From positions 1-40,036 of the forward strand of contig JAUWDY010000016.1 in NCBI GenBank assembly GCA_030608565.1: a DNA stretch of 40,036 bases, written 5' to 3'. Made by a program: the position numbers and the translations under genes. How positions within the stretch are numbered: position 1 is the first letter of the stretch; every line of letters starts with the position of its first letter. Shown in pieces: positions 1-7,839 of this stretch. The notes under the pieces were generated by a model. That model worked only from the letters and a program-made list of their open reading frames with translations. It had not been told where the DNA came from and did no database searches. The DNA is from Candidatus Bathyarchaeota archaeon. Lineage in GTDB: Archaea; Thermoproteota; Bathyarchaeia; Bathyarchaeales; Bathyarchaeaceae.

Positions 1-331
1 TTCCTTGTAAGTCTTGAAAAAAGCTAAAATCATTAAACTCAAATAAGTTTTCAAAGAATCCATTAAATCCCTTAAGATATCGATGCATACCCCATTCCAT
101 TTTAGAGATCACTCTGAATCCAAATTCTTCAAAACGAGGGACTTTTACGCGTGGAAACCGGTATAAGTACTTGTCTTTTAATTGAGGCTCCCAGTGTATG
201 AAATCTTGAATCCTTTTCTGGGATTTGGGCATGGAGTTTGTAGTTGGTGGTGCCCGTTTCCCCCATGTGGGATGTATGGGAATCCATCGAAATTTTTTTC
301 GGGCGTTTCTGTAATCTTTTGGAACGCTCAT
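1..331 (-). CDS. Uncharacterised ORF, C-terminus cut by window edge
   Basis: An open frame of 110 codons runs from an ATG (complement of 329-331) off the left edge with no stop. The product is rich in aromatic and basic residues, with a Phe-rich stretch near residues 89-106, and I do not recognise it. The composition ([21 protein letters not shown] and following) looks like real protein rather than a shadow frame. No clear Shine-Dalgarno precedes the ATG, and it practically abuts the divergent L40e gene, so the true start may be an internal Met such as codon 34 (position 232). The missing 3' part is needed for identification. Confidence 0.4.
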   Translation of the reverse strand, partial: MSVPKDYRNARKKFRWIPIHPTWGKRAPPTTNSMPKSQKRIQDFIHWEPQLKDKYLYRFPRVKVPRFEEFGFRVISKMEWGMHRYLKGFNGFFENLFEFNDFSFFQDLQG

Positions 332-356
332 GTCGTATTTTTCGATGGAGCTTTAC

Positions 357-464
357 ATGAAGATCTGTCGGCATTGTGGAGTACGTAATGCACCTACTGC
401 AGTTAAGTGCAGGAAGTGTCACAGCAAGAATTTAAGGTGGAAGAAGCGGGAGCTTGTCAAATAG
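357..464 (+). CDS. rpl40e: Ribosomal protein L40e (short form)
   Basis: This 35-residue protein starts [18 protein letters not shown] and continues to a second CxxC and a Lys/Arg-rich tail ending KKRELVK. That is the CxxC-(14)-CxxC zinc-ribbon core of archaeal/eukaryotic L40e, a 60S-type large-subunit protein. A GGAG sits 6 nt before this ATG, which decides the start. The frame stays open to an ATG at 330, which would give 44 residues (adding MSYFSMELY). From memory archaeal L40e proteins are about 50 residues, with a variable N-terminus, so this copy is short. It overlaps or abuts the divergent ORF at 1-331. It lies two genes upstream of fen1, on the same strand. Confidence 0.75.
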   Translation: MKICRHCGVRNAPTAVKCRKCHSKNLRWKKRELVK

Positions 465-598
465 TTTTGTGTGTTGACACTCCAGGCAGAGAAATTGTCC
501 ATAGCAAAGATCGCGCAGCGTTTGAAATGACATAAACGAAAGAGTATTTATTCTCGTACTTTCTTGAATGGCAACAGATTACACAGGGAGAGATGAGT

Positions 599-730
599 GT
601 GGTAAGTGCGAAAACTGTGATCGGGTATGTTATATCTGCTGTTCTTTTGTTTTTTGCCGTTATTTTCGCTCTAGCTTCAGCATATGCGCCGAAACTCAAT
701 AAGTTTATTATCAATCTTAATGTCGGTTAA
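599..730 (+). CDS. Small single-TM protein upstream of fen1
   Basis: A 43-codon ORF starts at GTG 599, 8 nt after a GGGAG sequence (586-590). An in-frame ATG at 593 is only 2 nt from that site and so is less likely. The protein has a short N-terminus, one hydrophobic segment of about 20 residues (VIGYVISAVLLFFAVIFALA) and a short polar tail ending NLNVG. It ends 18 nt before fen1 and could be co-transcribed with it. I do not recognise the family. It does not show the conserved features I would expect of Sec61-beta. Confidence 0.5.
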   Translation: MVSAKTVIGYVISAVLLFFAVIFALASAYAPKLNKFIINLNVG

Positions 731-748
731 TATAATTGGTGTAAAACC

Positions 749-1783
749 TTGGGCGTGAATCTACGAGACTTGGTGCCCAAAACAACGATTGACCTCAAAA
801 ATTTGAGTGGAAAGTCCATCGCCATAGACGCTTACAACGCTCTTTACCAGTTTCTCGCCATCATCCGCCAACCAGACGGAACCCCCCTCAAAGACTCTAC
901 TGGCAAAGTCACCAGCCACCTAAGCGGCTTATTTTACCGAACCGCCAACCTCGTTCAAATGGGCATCAAACCCGTCTACGTATTCGACGGAACACCACCA
1001 GCGCTAAAAGAAGTTGAAATCAAACGGCGAGCTAGAATAAAGGAAGAAGCACTTGTCCACTATGAACGAGCCTTAAAAGAAGGAAAAATCGAAGAAGCAC
1101 GCACATACGCCCAAGCTACAAGCCGTCTCAAAGACTACATGACCGCCGACTCGAAACGACTCCTCACCCAAATGGGCGTACCATGGATACAGGCACCCAG
1201 CGAAGGCGAAGCACAAGCAGCCTACCTCGCCAAAAAAGGCGACACCGACTACTGCGCCAGCCAAGACTACGACAGCCTCTTATTCGGCGCACCTAGACTG
1301 ATAAGAAACGTCACCATCAGTGGAAGAAGAAAACTCCCACGAAAAAACGTCTACATTGAAGTCACACCCCAAATAGTAGAACTAGACCAAGTTCTCAAAC
1401 AGCTAAACATCACACACAAGCAACTCATAGACATCAGCATACTGATGGGCACAGACTTCAACCCAGACGGGATAAAAGGCGTAGGCCCGAAAACCGCGGC
1501 TAAACTCATCCAACAACACGGAACCCTTGAAAAGGCAGCATCCACACTAAAACACGCCGAGTTTCCAGTAGAGCCAAACCGCATACGAGAAATCTTCCAA
1601 CATCCAAAAGTCACAGACAACTATCACTTAACATGGAAAGAACCAAATGTAGAAGGCGTTGTAAACTTTCTGTGCCGCGAACGCGACTTCTCAGAAGACC
1701 GCGTAAGAAAAGCCCTCAAAAAAATGATAGAAGGTTCGAAAAAAGCAAAGGGAAAAGTAACCCTAGAAAAATTCTTCGGCTAG
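749..1783 (+). CDS. fen: Flap endonuclease FEN1
   Basis: This is a structure-specific 5' flap endonuclease and 5' exonuclease for Okazaki-fragment maturation and repair. The 344 residues match the family length. The N-terminal block has metal ligands at Asp27 (AIDAYN) and Asp80 (YVFDG). The internal block has Glu152/Glu154 (SEGEA) and Asp173/Asp175 (SQDYDSLLFG). The helix-3-turn-helix region follows, with Asp236 in MGTDFNPDGIKGVGPKTA. The C-terminus TLEKFFG resembles a PCNA-binding PIP box. The start is TTG; the encoded MGVNLRDLVP is the canonical FEN1 start. It is convergent with pcm, with 3 nt between the stops. Confidence 0.97.
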   Translation: MGVNLRDLVPKTTIDLKNLSGKSIAIDAYNALYQFLAIIRQPDGTPLKDSTGKVTSHLSGLFYRTANLVQMGIKPVYVFDGTPPALKEVEIKRRARIKEEALVHYERALKEGKIEEARTYAQATSRLKDYMTADSKRLLTQMGVPWIQAPSEGEAQAAYLAKKGDTDYCASQDYDSLLFGAPRLIRNVTISGRRKLPRKNVYIEVTPQIVELDQVLKQLNITHKQLIDISILMGTDFNPDGIKGVGPKTAAKLIQQHGTLEKAASTLKHAEFPVEPNRIREIFQHPKVTDNYHLTWKEPNVEGVVNFLCRERDFSEDRVRKALKKMIEGSKKAKGKVTLEKFFG

Positions 1784-1786
1784 ATT

Positions 1787-2491
1787 CTAAAATCGATGCC
1801 CATACTTTCCAGTCAAAGGCACAAACGCAACCCCACCCAAATTCTCCCGAACGATCTCCCCATCCCTCTTCCTAATACGCAAAAGTGTCTGATAGAGATA
1901 AACACCCCCAACCGGAATAACTAAGACTCCACTAGGTTTCAACTGCTCTATCAACGGTTGAGGAACATCTGGAGCCGCAGCCGTCACCAAAACACGATCA
2001 TACGGAGCTTCTTTCGGATAACCCTTTGATCCATCTCCACAAATGACGGTGATGCGGTCTCCATATCCAGCCTTTTCAACATTTTTTCTCGCAAATTCAG
2101 CCAGTCCAGCAACTATTTCTACAGTGTAAATGTGCCCCCACTCTTTTCTAGGCGTATCCGTCGGAGCTATAACCTCAGCTATCGTGGAGGCATGCCAACC
2201 CGAACCAGCACCTATCTCCAGCACCCGGTGCCCCACTTCCAACTCAAGGGCTTCATCCATAATTGAAACCATGTTTCGCCCGGCTGACCGCGTGGATCAG
2301 CTGAGAGGCGCCGAAATGGTTTGTCCAGATCCTATTGGAAGCGGGGAATCTATAGTTCCGTATGACTTCACATTCTCTGGGAGAAAAGGCTCCCGAGAGA
2401 CTCGATGCAACGCTTGAATAACCTGTGGCGACCGAAGTATTCCTTGCCTAACTAACCTTTGGACTAATTCCTCCCAAGCCTGTCTTTTCAT
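1787..2491 (-). CDS. pcm: Protein-L-isoaspartate O-methyltransferase, interrupted by probable 30-nt mRNA intron
   Basis: This SAM-dependent enzyme methylates L-isoaspartyl residues in damaged proteins so that they can be repaired. Exon 1 (2305-2491) encodes the N-terminal helices and PLPIGSGQTISAP. Exon 2 (1787-2274) encodes MVSIMDEALEL, SAM motif I (VLEIGAGSGWHA) and the rest to the C-terminus. Between them an in-frame 30-nt insert contains a TGA stop. Removing 2275-2304 joins C to AC and gives the family-typical SAPHMVSIM (His63) in a 224-aa protein of normal length. The insert sits in a bulge-helix-bulge fold (see the intron entry). If it is not spliced, the gene is broken into a 64-aa and a 161-aa ORF, the second starting at ATG 2272. 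It is convergent with fen1. Confidence 0.88.
2275..2304 (-). other. Putative BHB (archaeal splicing-endonuclease type) intron in pcm mRNA
   Basis: In transcript sense, exon 1 ends in the 4-nt helix strand CGCC followed by the bulge UC^U. The intron hairpin is CAGCUGAUC, loop CACGC, GGUCAGCCG (8 pairs with one A.C mismatch, including one G.U). It is followed by the helix strand GGCG and the bulge AA^A. CGCC/GGCG is exactly 4 bp between two 3-nt bulges, and cutting each bulge after its second base releases 30 nt. Outside, AAACCAU (2316-2322) pairs with AUGGUUU (2266-2272), with one G-C pair next to the bulge and a 4-nt asymmetry. The geometry predicts the same junction that protein conservation requires. 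Confidence 0.75.
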
Positions 2492-2574
2492 GCTTTGTCC
2501 TCACAACAATACTGAAAACCATACCTTAAGAGTTTATGATTGGAAGCGTCTAGAAGGTAGAAAAAATGGGCCAA

Positions 2575-4398
2575 CTATTTGACTGTGACTGACTTGGCTA
2601 GATTCCTAGGCTGATCGGGGTCACAGTTTCTTTCAACCGCCATGTAATACGCGAAGAGTTGTTGTGGAATAACATAGGGAATCGGCGAAAGAACCTCAGG
2701 CATACCCCGCGGTATTTCAATATAATCATCAGCGAGACCTTTGACCTCCTCGTCCCCCTCCTCAACCACAGCGATAATGGAAGCCCCACGAGCCTTCATC
2801 TCCATAATGTTACCCACAATCGTTTTACGCGTATCATCTTTAGGACAGACGAAAATCACAGGGAAACCAGGCTCAATCAAACTGATCGGCCCATGCTTAC
2901 TCTCCCCAGCGGGAAACGCTAGGGCAGGAGCATAAGCTATCTCCAAAAGCTTCAACCTGCCCTCGAGAGCAGAGGCAGAGCTTACCCCGCGTCCCAAGAA
3001 AAAGAAGCACTGCTTATCTCGATATTTCTTAGCTAGCTGCTTGATTTTCTCCTCCTGAGTTTCAATAACCTTCTCAACGATGTCAGGAATCTGCTCCAGT
3101 TTTTCTTCAAGTTGCTCGATCTCCACATGCGAAACCTTCCCCCTCTTCTTGGCCAGCCTCAACGCAAGCTGAGAGAGCACAGAAAGTTGAGATGTAAAGG
3201 TTTTAGTGGCGGCAACCCCTATCTCTGGACCCGACTGTTGACACACATAGGCGCGAGCAACACGGGTCAAGGTGGATCCGATAATATTGGTTAATCCTAG
3301 AACGGTCGCGGCACGCTGCCTCGCGCATTCCACAGCCTCCAAAGTATCAGCGGTTTCCCCAGATTGGCTGACAGCGAGAAGGACGCTGTCGATGTTAATG
3401 GCTCTTCCATGCTGCTCAACGAACTCCGACGCAATAATCGGATGAGTTGCTAACATTGAAAGCTTGGAAAACATGTAGGAGGCTGCAAGACAGGCGTGAT
3501 AGGATGTGCCACACGCCACTAAGAAAACCTCTCCAGCGCGGTCGAGGAAAGTGGTCATTAGGTCCAAATACTGTTCCTGCAACCTAAGCGTGTTTCTGAG
3601 ACAAAGCGGCTGCTCATGAATCTCCTTTAACATGAAATGAGGATACCCCTTTTTCTCAGCCATCTCGGGACTCCAATCAATGACCTCAGGCTTTCTTGAA
3701 ACTAGACTCCCATCAGCAAGTTTTCTTATCTCATATCCTTTATCATCCAAAACAACTAATTCCCCGTCCTCAACAATGACAGCAGTATTCGTTAACGGGA
3801 GAAAAGCGGGAATGTCGGATGCGAAGTAAACCGCGTTTTCGGCAACTCCAACGACGAGAGGACTTTCTTTCCGTGCACAAACGATTTTGTTAGGCTCTTT
3901 AGCTGAGACAACCGCAATGGCGTACGACCCCTCTAACTGCTCTACAGCACTGTATACGGCTTCAGCCAAGGCGCGGCCTTCCTTCAACTCTTCTTCGATA
4001 ATGTGGGAAATAACCTCAGTGTCAGTTTTGGACCGAAAAACATGTCCACGTTCTTCCAGTTCCTTCTTTAATTCTGAGAAGTTTTCGATGATTCCGTTGT
4101 GAACAACCGCTATTTGCCCATTGCAGTCGGTGTGGGGGTGCGCGTTTACTTCGTATGGTGCTCCGTGAGTTGCCCATCTTGTGTGGCCTATTCCAATTCG
4201 TCCGGGAAGATCATCTAGGTTGTGTATGGCATGAACTTCATCGATTTTTCCTTGATCCTTCTTTATGAACAGTTTGCCTTCATGGATTGTTACCTCACCC
4301 ACAGAGTCGTATCCTCGATACTCAAGCCGTTTTAAAGCAGCATGAATTATGGGTGCCGCATCGCCGTTTTTAAGGATGCATCCGAATATTCCACACAT
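2575..4398 (-). CDS. glmS: Glutamine-fructose-6-phosphate aminotransferase (isomerizing)
   Basis: This enzyme makes glucosamine-6-phosphate from fructose-6-phosphate and glutamine, the entry to amino-sugar and UDP-GlcNAc synthesis. The N-terminal Ntn-type glutaminase domain starts MCGIFGCILKNG, so the catalytic Cys follows the initiator Met, and continues with HTRWATHG and HNGIIENF. Two SIS isomerase domains follow (VACGTSYHA, VSQSGETADTLEA, then FFLGRGVSSASALEGRLKLLEIAY), and it ends NLAKSVTVK. I chose the ATG at 4398 because it puts Cys at position 2. An adjacent ATG at 4401 and an upstream one at 4437 are in frame but would block the N-terminal nucleophile. A GAGG lies upstream. The protein is about 607 aa, a normal length. 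Confidence 0.97.
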   Translation of the reverse strand: MCGIFGCILKNGDAAPIIHAALKRLEYRGYDSVGEVTIHEGKLFIKKDQGKIDEVHAIHNLDDLPGRIGIGHTRWATHGAPYEVNAHPHTDCNGQIAVVHNGIIENFSELKKELEERGHVFRSKTDTEVISHIIEEELKEGRALAEAVYSAVEQLEGSYAIAVVSAKEPNKIVCARKESPLVVGVAENAVYFASDIPAFLPLTNTAVIVEDGELVVLDDKGYEIRKLADGSLVSRKPEVIDWSPEMAEKKGYPHFMLKEIHEQPLCLRNTLRLQEQYLDLMTTFLDRAGEVFLVACGTSYHACLAASYMFSKLSMLATHPIIASEFVEQHGRAINIDSVLLAVSQSGETADTLEAVECARQRAATVLGLTNIIGSTLTRVARAYVCQQSGPEIGVAATKTFTSQLSVLSQLALRLAKKRGKVSHVEIEQLEEKLEQIPDIVEKVIETQEEKIKQLAKKYRDKQCFFFLGRGVSSASALEGRLKLLEIAYAPALAFPAGESKHGPISLIEPGFPVIFVCPKDDTRKTIVGNIMEMKARGASIIAVVEEGDEEVKGLADDYIEIPRGMPEVLSPIPYVIPQQLFAYYMAVERNCDPDQPRNLAKSVTVK

Positions 4399-4666
4399 CA
4401 TCGGTTCCTCAGATTTTCTTGCTTGAATAATGACCAAGTTGAATCTCTTACAGGCAAGCTCTATTTAGATTAAAGAGGCGTCTATAAGCTTTTTTAGGAA
4501 AAAGGTTTTAATTTTAAAACTGAAATCTTAGGGGTTGCCAAAAGTTTTTGATTGTTTACGTCTAACCCATTAAAAAGATTTTAATATGGGTTATGTAGGC
4601 ACATTCAAAATCTCCGCTGAGTGCAATAAGACTAAAGATTATTAATCCATCACAACTCTCACAGTT

Positions 4667-5329
4667 GTGGAGATTTTTGTGCCTGTGAAGTTTTTCGCAA
4701 AAGCAAAAGAAACGTTCGAACACTGCATCCGACGAAATGGTACGATAATTAAAGTGACTGCACTGTCATTCTTTATCATTCTTTTTCTCACGATACTTTT
4801 GACGATTGTTGTTTTCTCCATGGATCCGTGGCTATCAGACTGGTTCTGGTCGATGGCGCAGTCGGAGAGAGGGTACATTGCCATCCCGCCTCCATTTACA
4901 GAGGGCCTTTATTTTTTCATTTTTTTGAACAATATAGGCCATTTCTGGAACCCGCTTAAAATGTTGGTATGGATACCCCTATTAGGCACGTTTATTCTAG
5001 GCTTTGAGCTTTTGCTTAACGGAGGCATAATAGGTATTGTAGCTGTTACATCGGGAACCGTTCATGGTGTCTTATATCCGATTGTAGGACTGACCCCACA
5101 CGGCATAGTGGAGATACCCGCATTCATCCTCCAATTTGCTTCGCTCATACGATGGCATATAACAACGATTGAAGCACTTATGGGGAAAATAACTGGCGAA
5201 AAAGTGGACGGTATGAAGTTTAAACAGGGTATAAAAGACACCATAATTCTGGCGATAGCATCAGTGATACTCTTTATGATAGCAGCCTACATAGAAACGT
5301 ACATTACTCCATCTCTGCTGGGAATGTAG
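4667..5329 (+). CDS. SpoIIM/DUF95-family membrane protein
   Basis: This 220-aa protein has about five hydrophobic segments (roughly residues 30-52, 78-95, 100-125, 125-145 and 192-215). The family-typical elements are FFIFLNNIGH near the middle and LTPHGIVEIPAFILQ, the conserved PHG-x-EIPA signature of the SpoIIM/DUF95 family. Archaeal members are of unknown function; in Bacillus SpoIIM acts in the peptidoglycan-remodelling complex for engulfment, a role that does not carry over directly. The GTG at 4667 is the longest option; another GTG at 4679 is also possible. It is convergent with the DUF4234-like gene. Confidence 0.8.
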   Translation: MEIFVPVKFFAKAKETFEHCIRRNGTIIKVTALSFFIILFLTILLTIVVFSMDPWLSDWFWSMAQSERGYIAIPPPFTEGLYFFIFLNNIGHFWNPLKMLVWIPLLGTFILGFELLLNGGIIGIVAVTSGTVHGVLYPIVGLTPHGIVEIPAFILQFASLIRWHITTIEALMGKITGEKVDGMKFKQGIKDTIILAIASVILFMIAAYIETYITPSLLGM

Positions 5330-5345
5330 CTACTGCAAGTGACTT

Positions 5346-5353
5346 AAAAAAAA
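5346..5353 (-). terminator. Oligo-T terminator of the DUF4234-like gene
   Basis: A run of eight A on the + strand (T8 in the minus-strand transcript) lies about 30 nt past the stop of the gene ending at 5384. Archaeal polymerases terminate at such T-runs without a hairpin. Confidence 0.4.
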
Positions 5354-5383
5354 GAGATGTTGAGGGGATACTTTAGGAATTTT

Positions 5384-6115
5384 CTATGTCGCCAGTGATT
5401 CTAGTGTGCTGAGCAGTTCATCTTCTATTTGTACGTGGTATTTGAAGTGTTCATTGGGGTCTTTCAACAAAACGTAGAGCCAATAGATTCCGAATAAGCC
5501 CGCGGTTATTATGTTTAGAATCAGATAGAGAACGAAGCTTCTGTTAGGTAGGATTTCGGTTCTTCGAGGAGCAGAAAACTTGATGTCGCATTTGTCTAGT
5601 ACTTTGCTTATATCCTCCCAAAAGCCGTCTTCCCTTCTCTCATGTTTGTAAAAGTCTTTCATCAGGAAGTAGTAGACATACCAAGTTGCCAGAAAAACAA
5701 CCGCAGACAAAATAGCCCAAAGTGCTGCGCTTTTTTCAGTTTCCTCAGCTTTGGTTTCTCTCACGGTTCTCTCACAGGATGATAACCCGACTTCTACATC
5801 AACCTTCTTCTTCGTCGCTAGGCTTTTCACTGCACTTATAAGGTCTTCAAAAAGGAAACCCTGCCTTTTGAAGTGTGTGTTGCGCCTCTTGACGAGTTTG
5901 TATGTGAGTATTATAGACACTACGAAGCTGATCAGAGCTAGCAATGGCACCAAGAATATTCCAACAAGGGCGGGGAGAGCAGCCTCGGGGCCTAACGTTG
6001 GAAGTAACATTACGGAGAACAAGAGGGATACCAATCCTATGATTATAGCAAAGATGGGTATTAGGTAAATGATGAGCCACGCATTGGACATTTTTGGATC
6101 CGCCTCATCACGCAT
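5384..6115 (-). CDS. DUF4234-like multi-pass membrane protein
   Basis: This 243-aa protein has two N-terminal membrane segments (about residues 12-38 and 45-70), a soluble stretch with KKRRN-type charges, a third segment (about 130-152) and a fourth near 195-217. The fourth segment reads YLILNIITAGLFGIYWLYVLLKD, typical of DUF4234 proteins. Function is unknown. Starts at 6115 (ATG) and nine codons later are both possible. The frame also stays open and protein-like upstream (KKERKKLSAPIEDLRKDIR before the Met), with a GGAGAGG sequence 6 nt before an in-frame CTG at 6154. A non-AUG start or an altered start is therefore possible. Confidence 0.6.
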   Translation of the reverse strand: MRDEADPKMSNAWLIIYLIPIFAIIIGLVSLLFSVMLLPTLGPEAALPALVGIFLVPLLALISFVVSIILTYKLVKRRNTHFKRQGFLFEDLISAVKSLATKKKVDVEVGLSSCERTVRETKAEETEKSAALWAILSAVVFLATWYVYYFLMKDFYKHERREDGFWEDISKVLDKCDIKFSAPRRTEILPNRSFVLYLILNIITAGLFGIYWLYVLLKDPNEHFKYHVQIEDELLSTLESLAT

Positions 6116-6410
6116 TCGAATGTCTTTCCTTAAATCCTCAATTGGAGCACTCAGCTTTTTCCTCTCCTTCTTTATACCATTTTTTAGCGTATTGAAAGAC
6201 GATGAATATATGACTTGTGCCTAAAAGTGTCTTGGCACCAACGAATATTTCCGCTTTTCCACTCATTCAGGCTGGGATTAGAGGCATCTAGAGGTTTCTG
6301 GCAAGCATCACCAGATAGAAGAGTGCCCAATGTACGGGCTTAAACAAACCTCAGCACCAGCACTACCCCTAAAAAAATGTTTATAAGGGATTTCTTTTAA
6401 CTAAGCAAAC
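6116..6410. other. Intergenic region between divergent membrane-protein and wHTH genes
   Basis: The proximal part (6116-6190) reads as an in-frame extension of the DUF4234-like gene without an ATG. TATATA near 6206 (minus strand) could be its promoter. The distal end carries the TATA box of the 6411 gene. I see no RNA gene or repeat in the middle. Confidence 0.4.
6378..6385 (+). promoter_or_regulatory. TATA box for a leaderless transcript of the wHTH/S-layer-like gene
   Basis: TTTATAAG lies about 29 nt before the ATG at 6411, the archaeal TATA-to-start-site distance, and no Shine-Dalgarno precedes that ATG. The mRNA probably begins at or next to its start codon. Confidence 0.55.
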
Positions 6411-7376
6411 ATGAAGAAAAAGCTGCTACTCACTGGCGAAAAAAGAGAATACAAGGTGAAGGACATCGCTGTTTTCGAGGATCGCGAGAGGCTTAAGGCT
6501 GTTTTGAATGAACTCGGTTGGAAAATTCTTGAGAGTCTCGCCGAGAAAGAAATGTATCCAATGGAAATCGCGAAGAAACTGAAGGTGCATGAACAGAAAG
6601 TCTATTATCACATCAGAAAGCTCGCAAGAGCCGGCATAATCAAGGTTGTCAGAGAAGAAAAGAAGAAGGGAGCCATCGCAAAATATTATAAAGCTTCTTT
6701 TCCCGCCTTCGGAGTTGAGCTTCCCTTTGGCAACAGAACAATCAACACGGTTTCAATTCCCAGCATGAACGAAAAGATGAAACAGTTCTTTAGTCCGTTC
6801 TTACGAGATGATGGAAGCTTTAACGGAAAGGTTGTGGTTGGAAGCCCAGATCCGCATGGTCCTTTTAAAGCTAGAGCTAGGGATGGTCACTACGCGTCTT
6901 ATTTGACGCTTTTCCTCGGTCAATTCGTTAAGTTGCCAGAGGATTTTGCGGTAAAACTAGATGTAGATGTAAAGGCTGAGAAAGAAGAGAACAACAACTT
7001 AATCTTAGTGGGCGGTCCTGGAACAAACTTGATCACCAAAGAGGTTAACGAGTTTTTGCCCATACGATTCGATATGATGCCTTCTGAGCACGGATTCCTT
7101 CTAGGCGGACTAGTCTCCGAAAAAACTGGAAACGTTTACACTGGCGACACTGTAGGAGTTATCTCAAGAATAGTTAACCCGTGGGACAAGGAAAAACGAA
7201 TAATTGTTCTTGCAGGCAACAAGACTGTTGGAACAAAAGCCTGCGTTATAGCACTCGCCAAATTCTGGAAAGAAACCTTAAAGAATTTCAGTGGCCAAGA
7301 CAAGTTCGCAACTTTAATTCAGGGATTTGACCTAGACGGAGACGGAAAAGTAGACTCCATAGAAGCCCTCGAATAA
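6411..7376 (+). CDS. wHTH (ArsR-like) protein fused to an S-layer-like C-terminal domain
   Basis: This 321-aa protein has no signal peptide. Residues about 25-105 form an ArsR-type winged helix (LNELGWKILESLAEKEMYPMEIAKKL, then EQKVYYHIRKLARAGIIKVVREE). Residues about 125-320 resemble the C-terminal domain of archaeal S-layer proteins: SPDPHGPFKARARDGHYASYLTLFLG, LILVGGPGTNLITKEVNEFLPIRF, IVLAGNKTVGTKACVIALAKFW. It ends FDLDGDGKVDSIEALE, a DxDxDGxxDxxE calcium-loop-like motif as in dockerins. An S-layer-like fold on a cytosolic DNA-binding protein suggests sensing rather than wall building; this is inference. It has a leaderless promoter, and DUF371 follows 34 nt later. Confidence 0.65.
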   Translation: MKKKLLLTGEKREYKVKDIAVFEDRERLKAVLNELGWKILESLAEKEMYPMEIAKKLKVHEQKVYYHIRKLARAGIIKVVREEKKKGAIAKYYKASFPAFGVELPFGNRTINTVSIPSMNEKMKQFFSPFLRDDGSFNGKVVVGSPDPHGPFKARARDGHYASYLTLFLGQFVKLPEDFAVKLDVDVKAEKEENNNLILVGGPGTNLITKEVNEFLPIRFDMMPSEHGFLLGGLVSEKTGNVYTGDTVGVISRIVNPWDKEKRIIVLAGNKTVGTKACVIALAKFWKETLKNFSGQDKFATLIQGFDLDGDGKVDSIEALE

Positions 7377-7410
7377 CTCTCGTCAAATCAGTTATGGAAA
7401 CTGCGTTTCA

Positions 7411-7839
7411 ATGAAAATAACTGAAACTGTTTATGCGTATGGACATGAGAACATTCGGTCAACGCATAGGACAACATTTGAGATCACGAAGGAATCGCCT
7501 CTTACGAAGCGTGGAGACTGTGTAATTGCTGTTGGTGCAACGAAGGGAGCGAAGGACTTGAGTTCAGAGTTTAAGGAAGCCATGAAAATAGAAGATGTGC
7601 ACATAACTGTAACGATTGAGACTGGCGAAATACGGGAAGTGGTTAAGGCAAGAGGAAGCCCTCAGCTGTTGTTCACCCACCCAACCGACATGGTAGTGAG
7701 AAAAAGCAACTATATTTGCGGTCGAACAATAGCCATAAAAGCGAACAAGGTTGCCAGAGACATTTCTAGGAAGCTTATTGAAAAAATACAGAACCCATGT
7801 CAAAAAATCAAAATAACGTTGACCGTAGAGAGCTATTGA
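7411..7839 (+). CDS. DUF371 family protein
   Basis: This 142-aa archaeal protein begins MKITETVYAYGHENIRSTHRTTFEITKE and contains GDCVIAVGATKGAKDL and the closing RGSPQLLFTHPTDMVVRKSNYICGRTIAIKANKVARDI, the pattern of DUF371. The family is small and conserved in archaea, with no established function that I know of. It is mixed alpha/beta with no signal peptide or membrane segment. It follows the wHTH/S-layer-like gene on the same strand, and its last 7 nt overlap the convergent trm5 gene. Confidence 0.8.
   Translation: MKITETVYAYGHENIRSTHRTTFEITKESPLTKRGDCVIAVGATKGAKDLSSEFKEAMKIEDVHITVTIETGEIREVVKARGSPQLLFTHPTDMVVRKSNYICGRTIAIKANKVARDISRKLIEKIQNPCQKIKITLTVESY

Noticed and set aside
129-422. 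97-codon minus-strand ORF at the left edge
   Set aside because: It overlaps, in other frames, both the better supported edge ORF (1-331) and the L40e zinc ribbon (357-464); composition is unconvincing.
457-714. 85-codon minus-strand ORF
   Set aside because: Antisense shadow of the small one-TM gene at 599-730, which has a proper ribosome site.
2275-2304. TGA in pcm as selenocysteine or other recoding
   Set aside because: The codon lies in a stretch with no counterpart in the family (extra 10 codons), so readthrough would leave an insert in the SAPHM region; no SECIS-like element is evident, and excision explains the data better.
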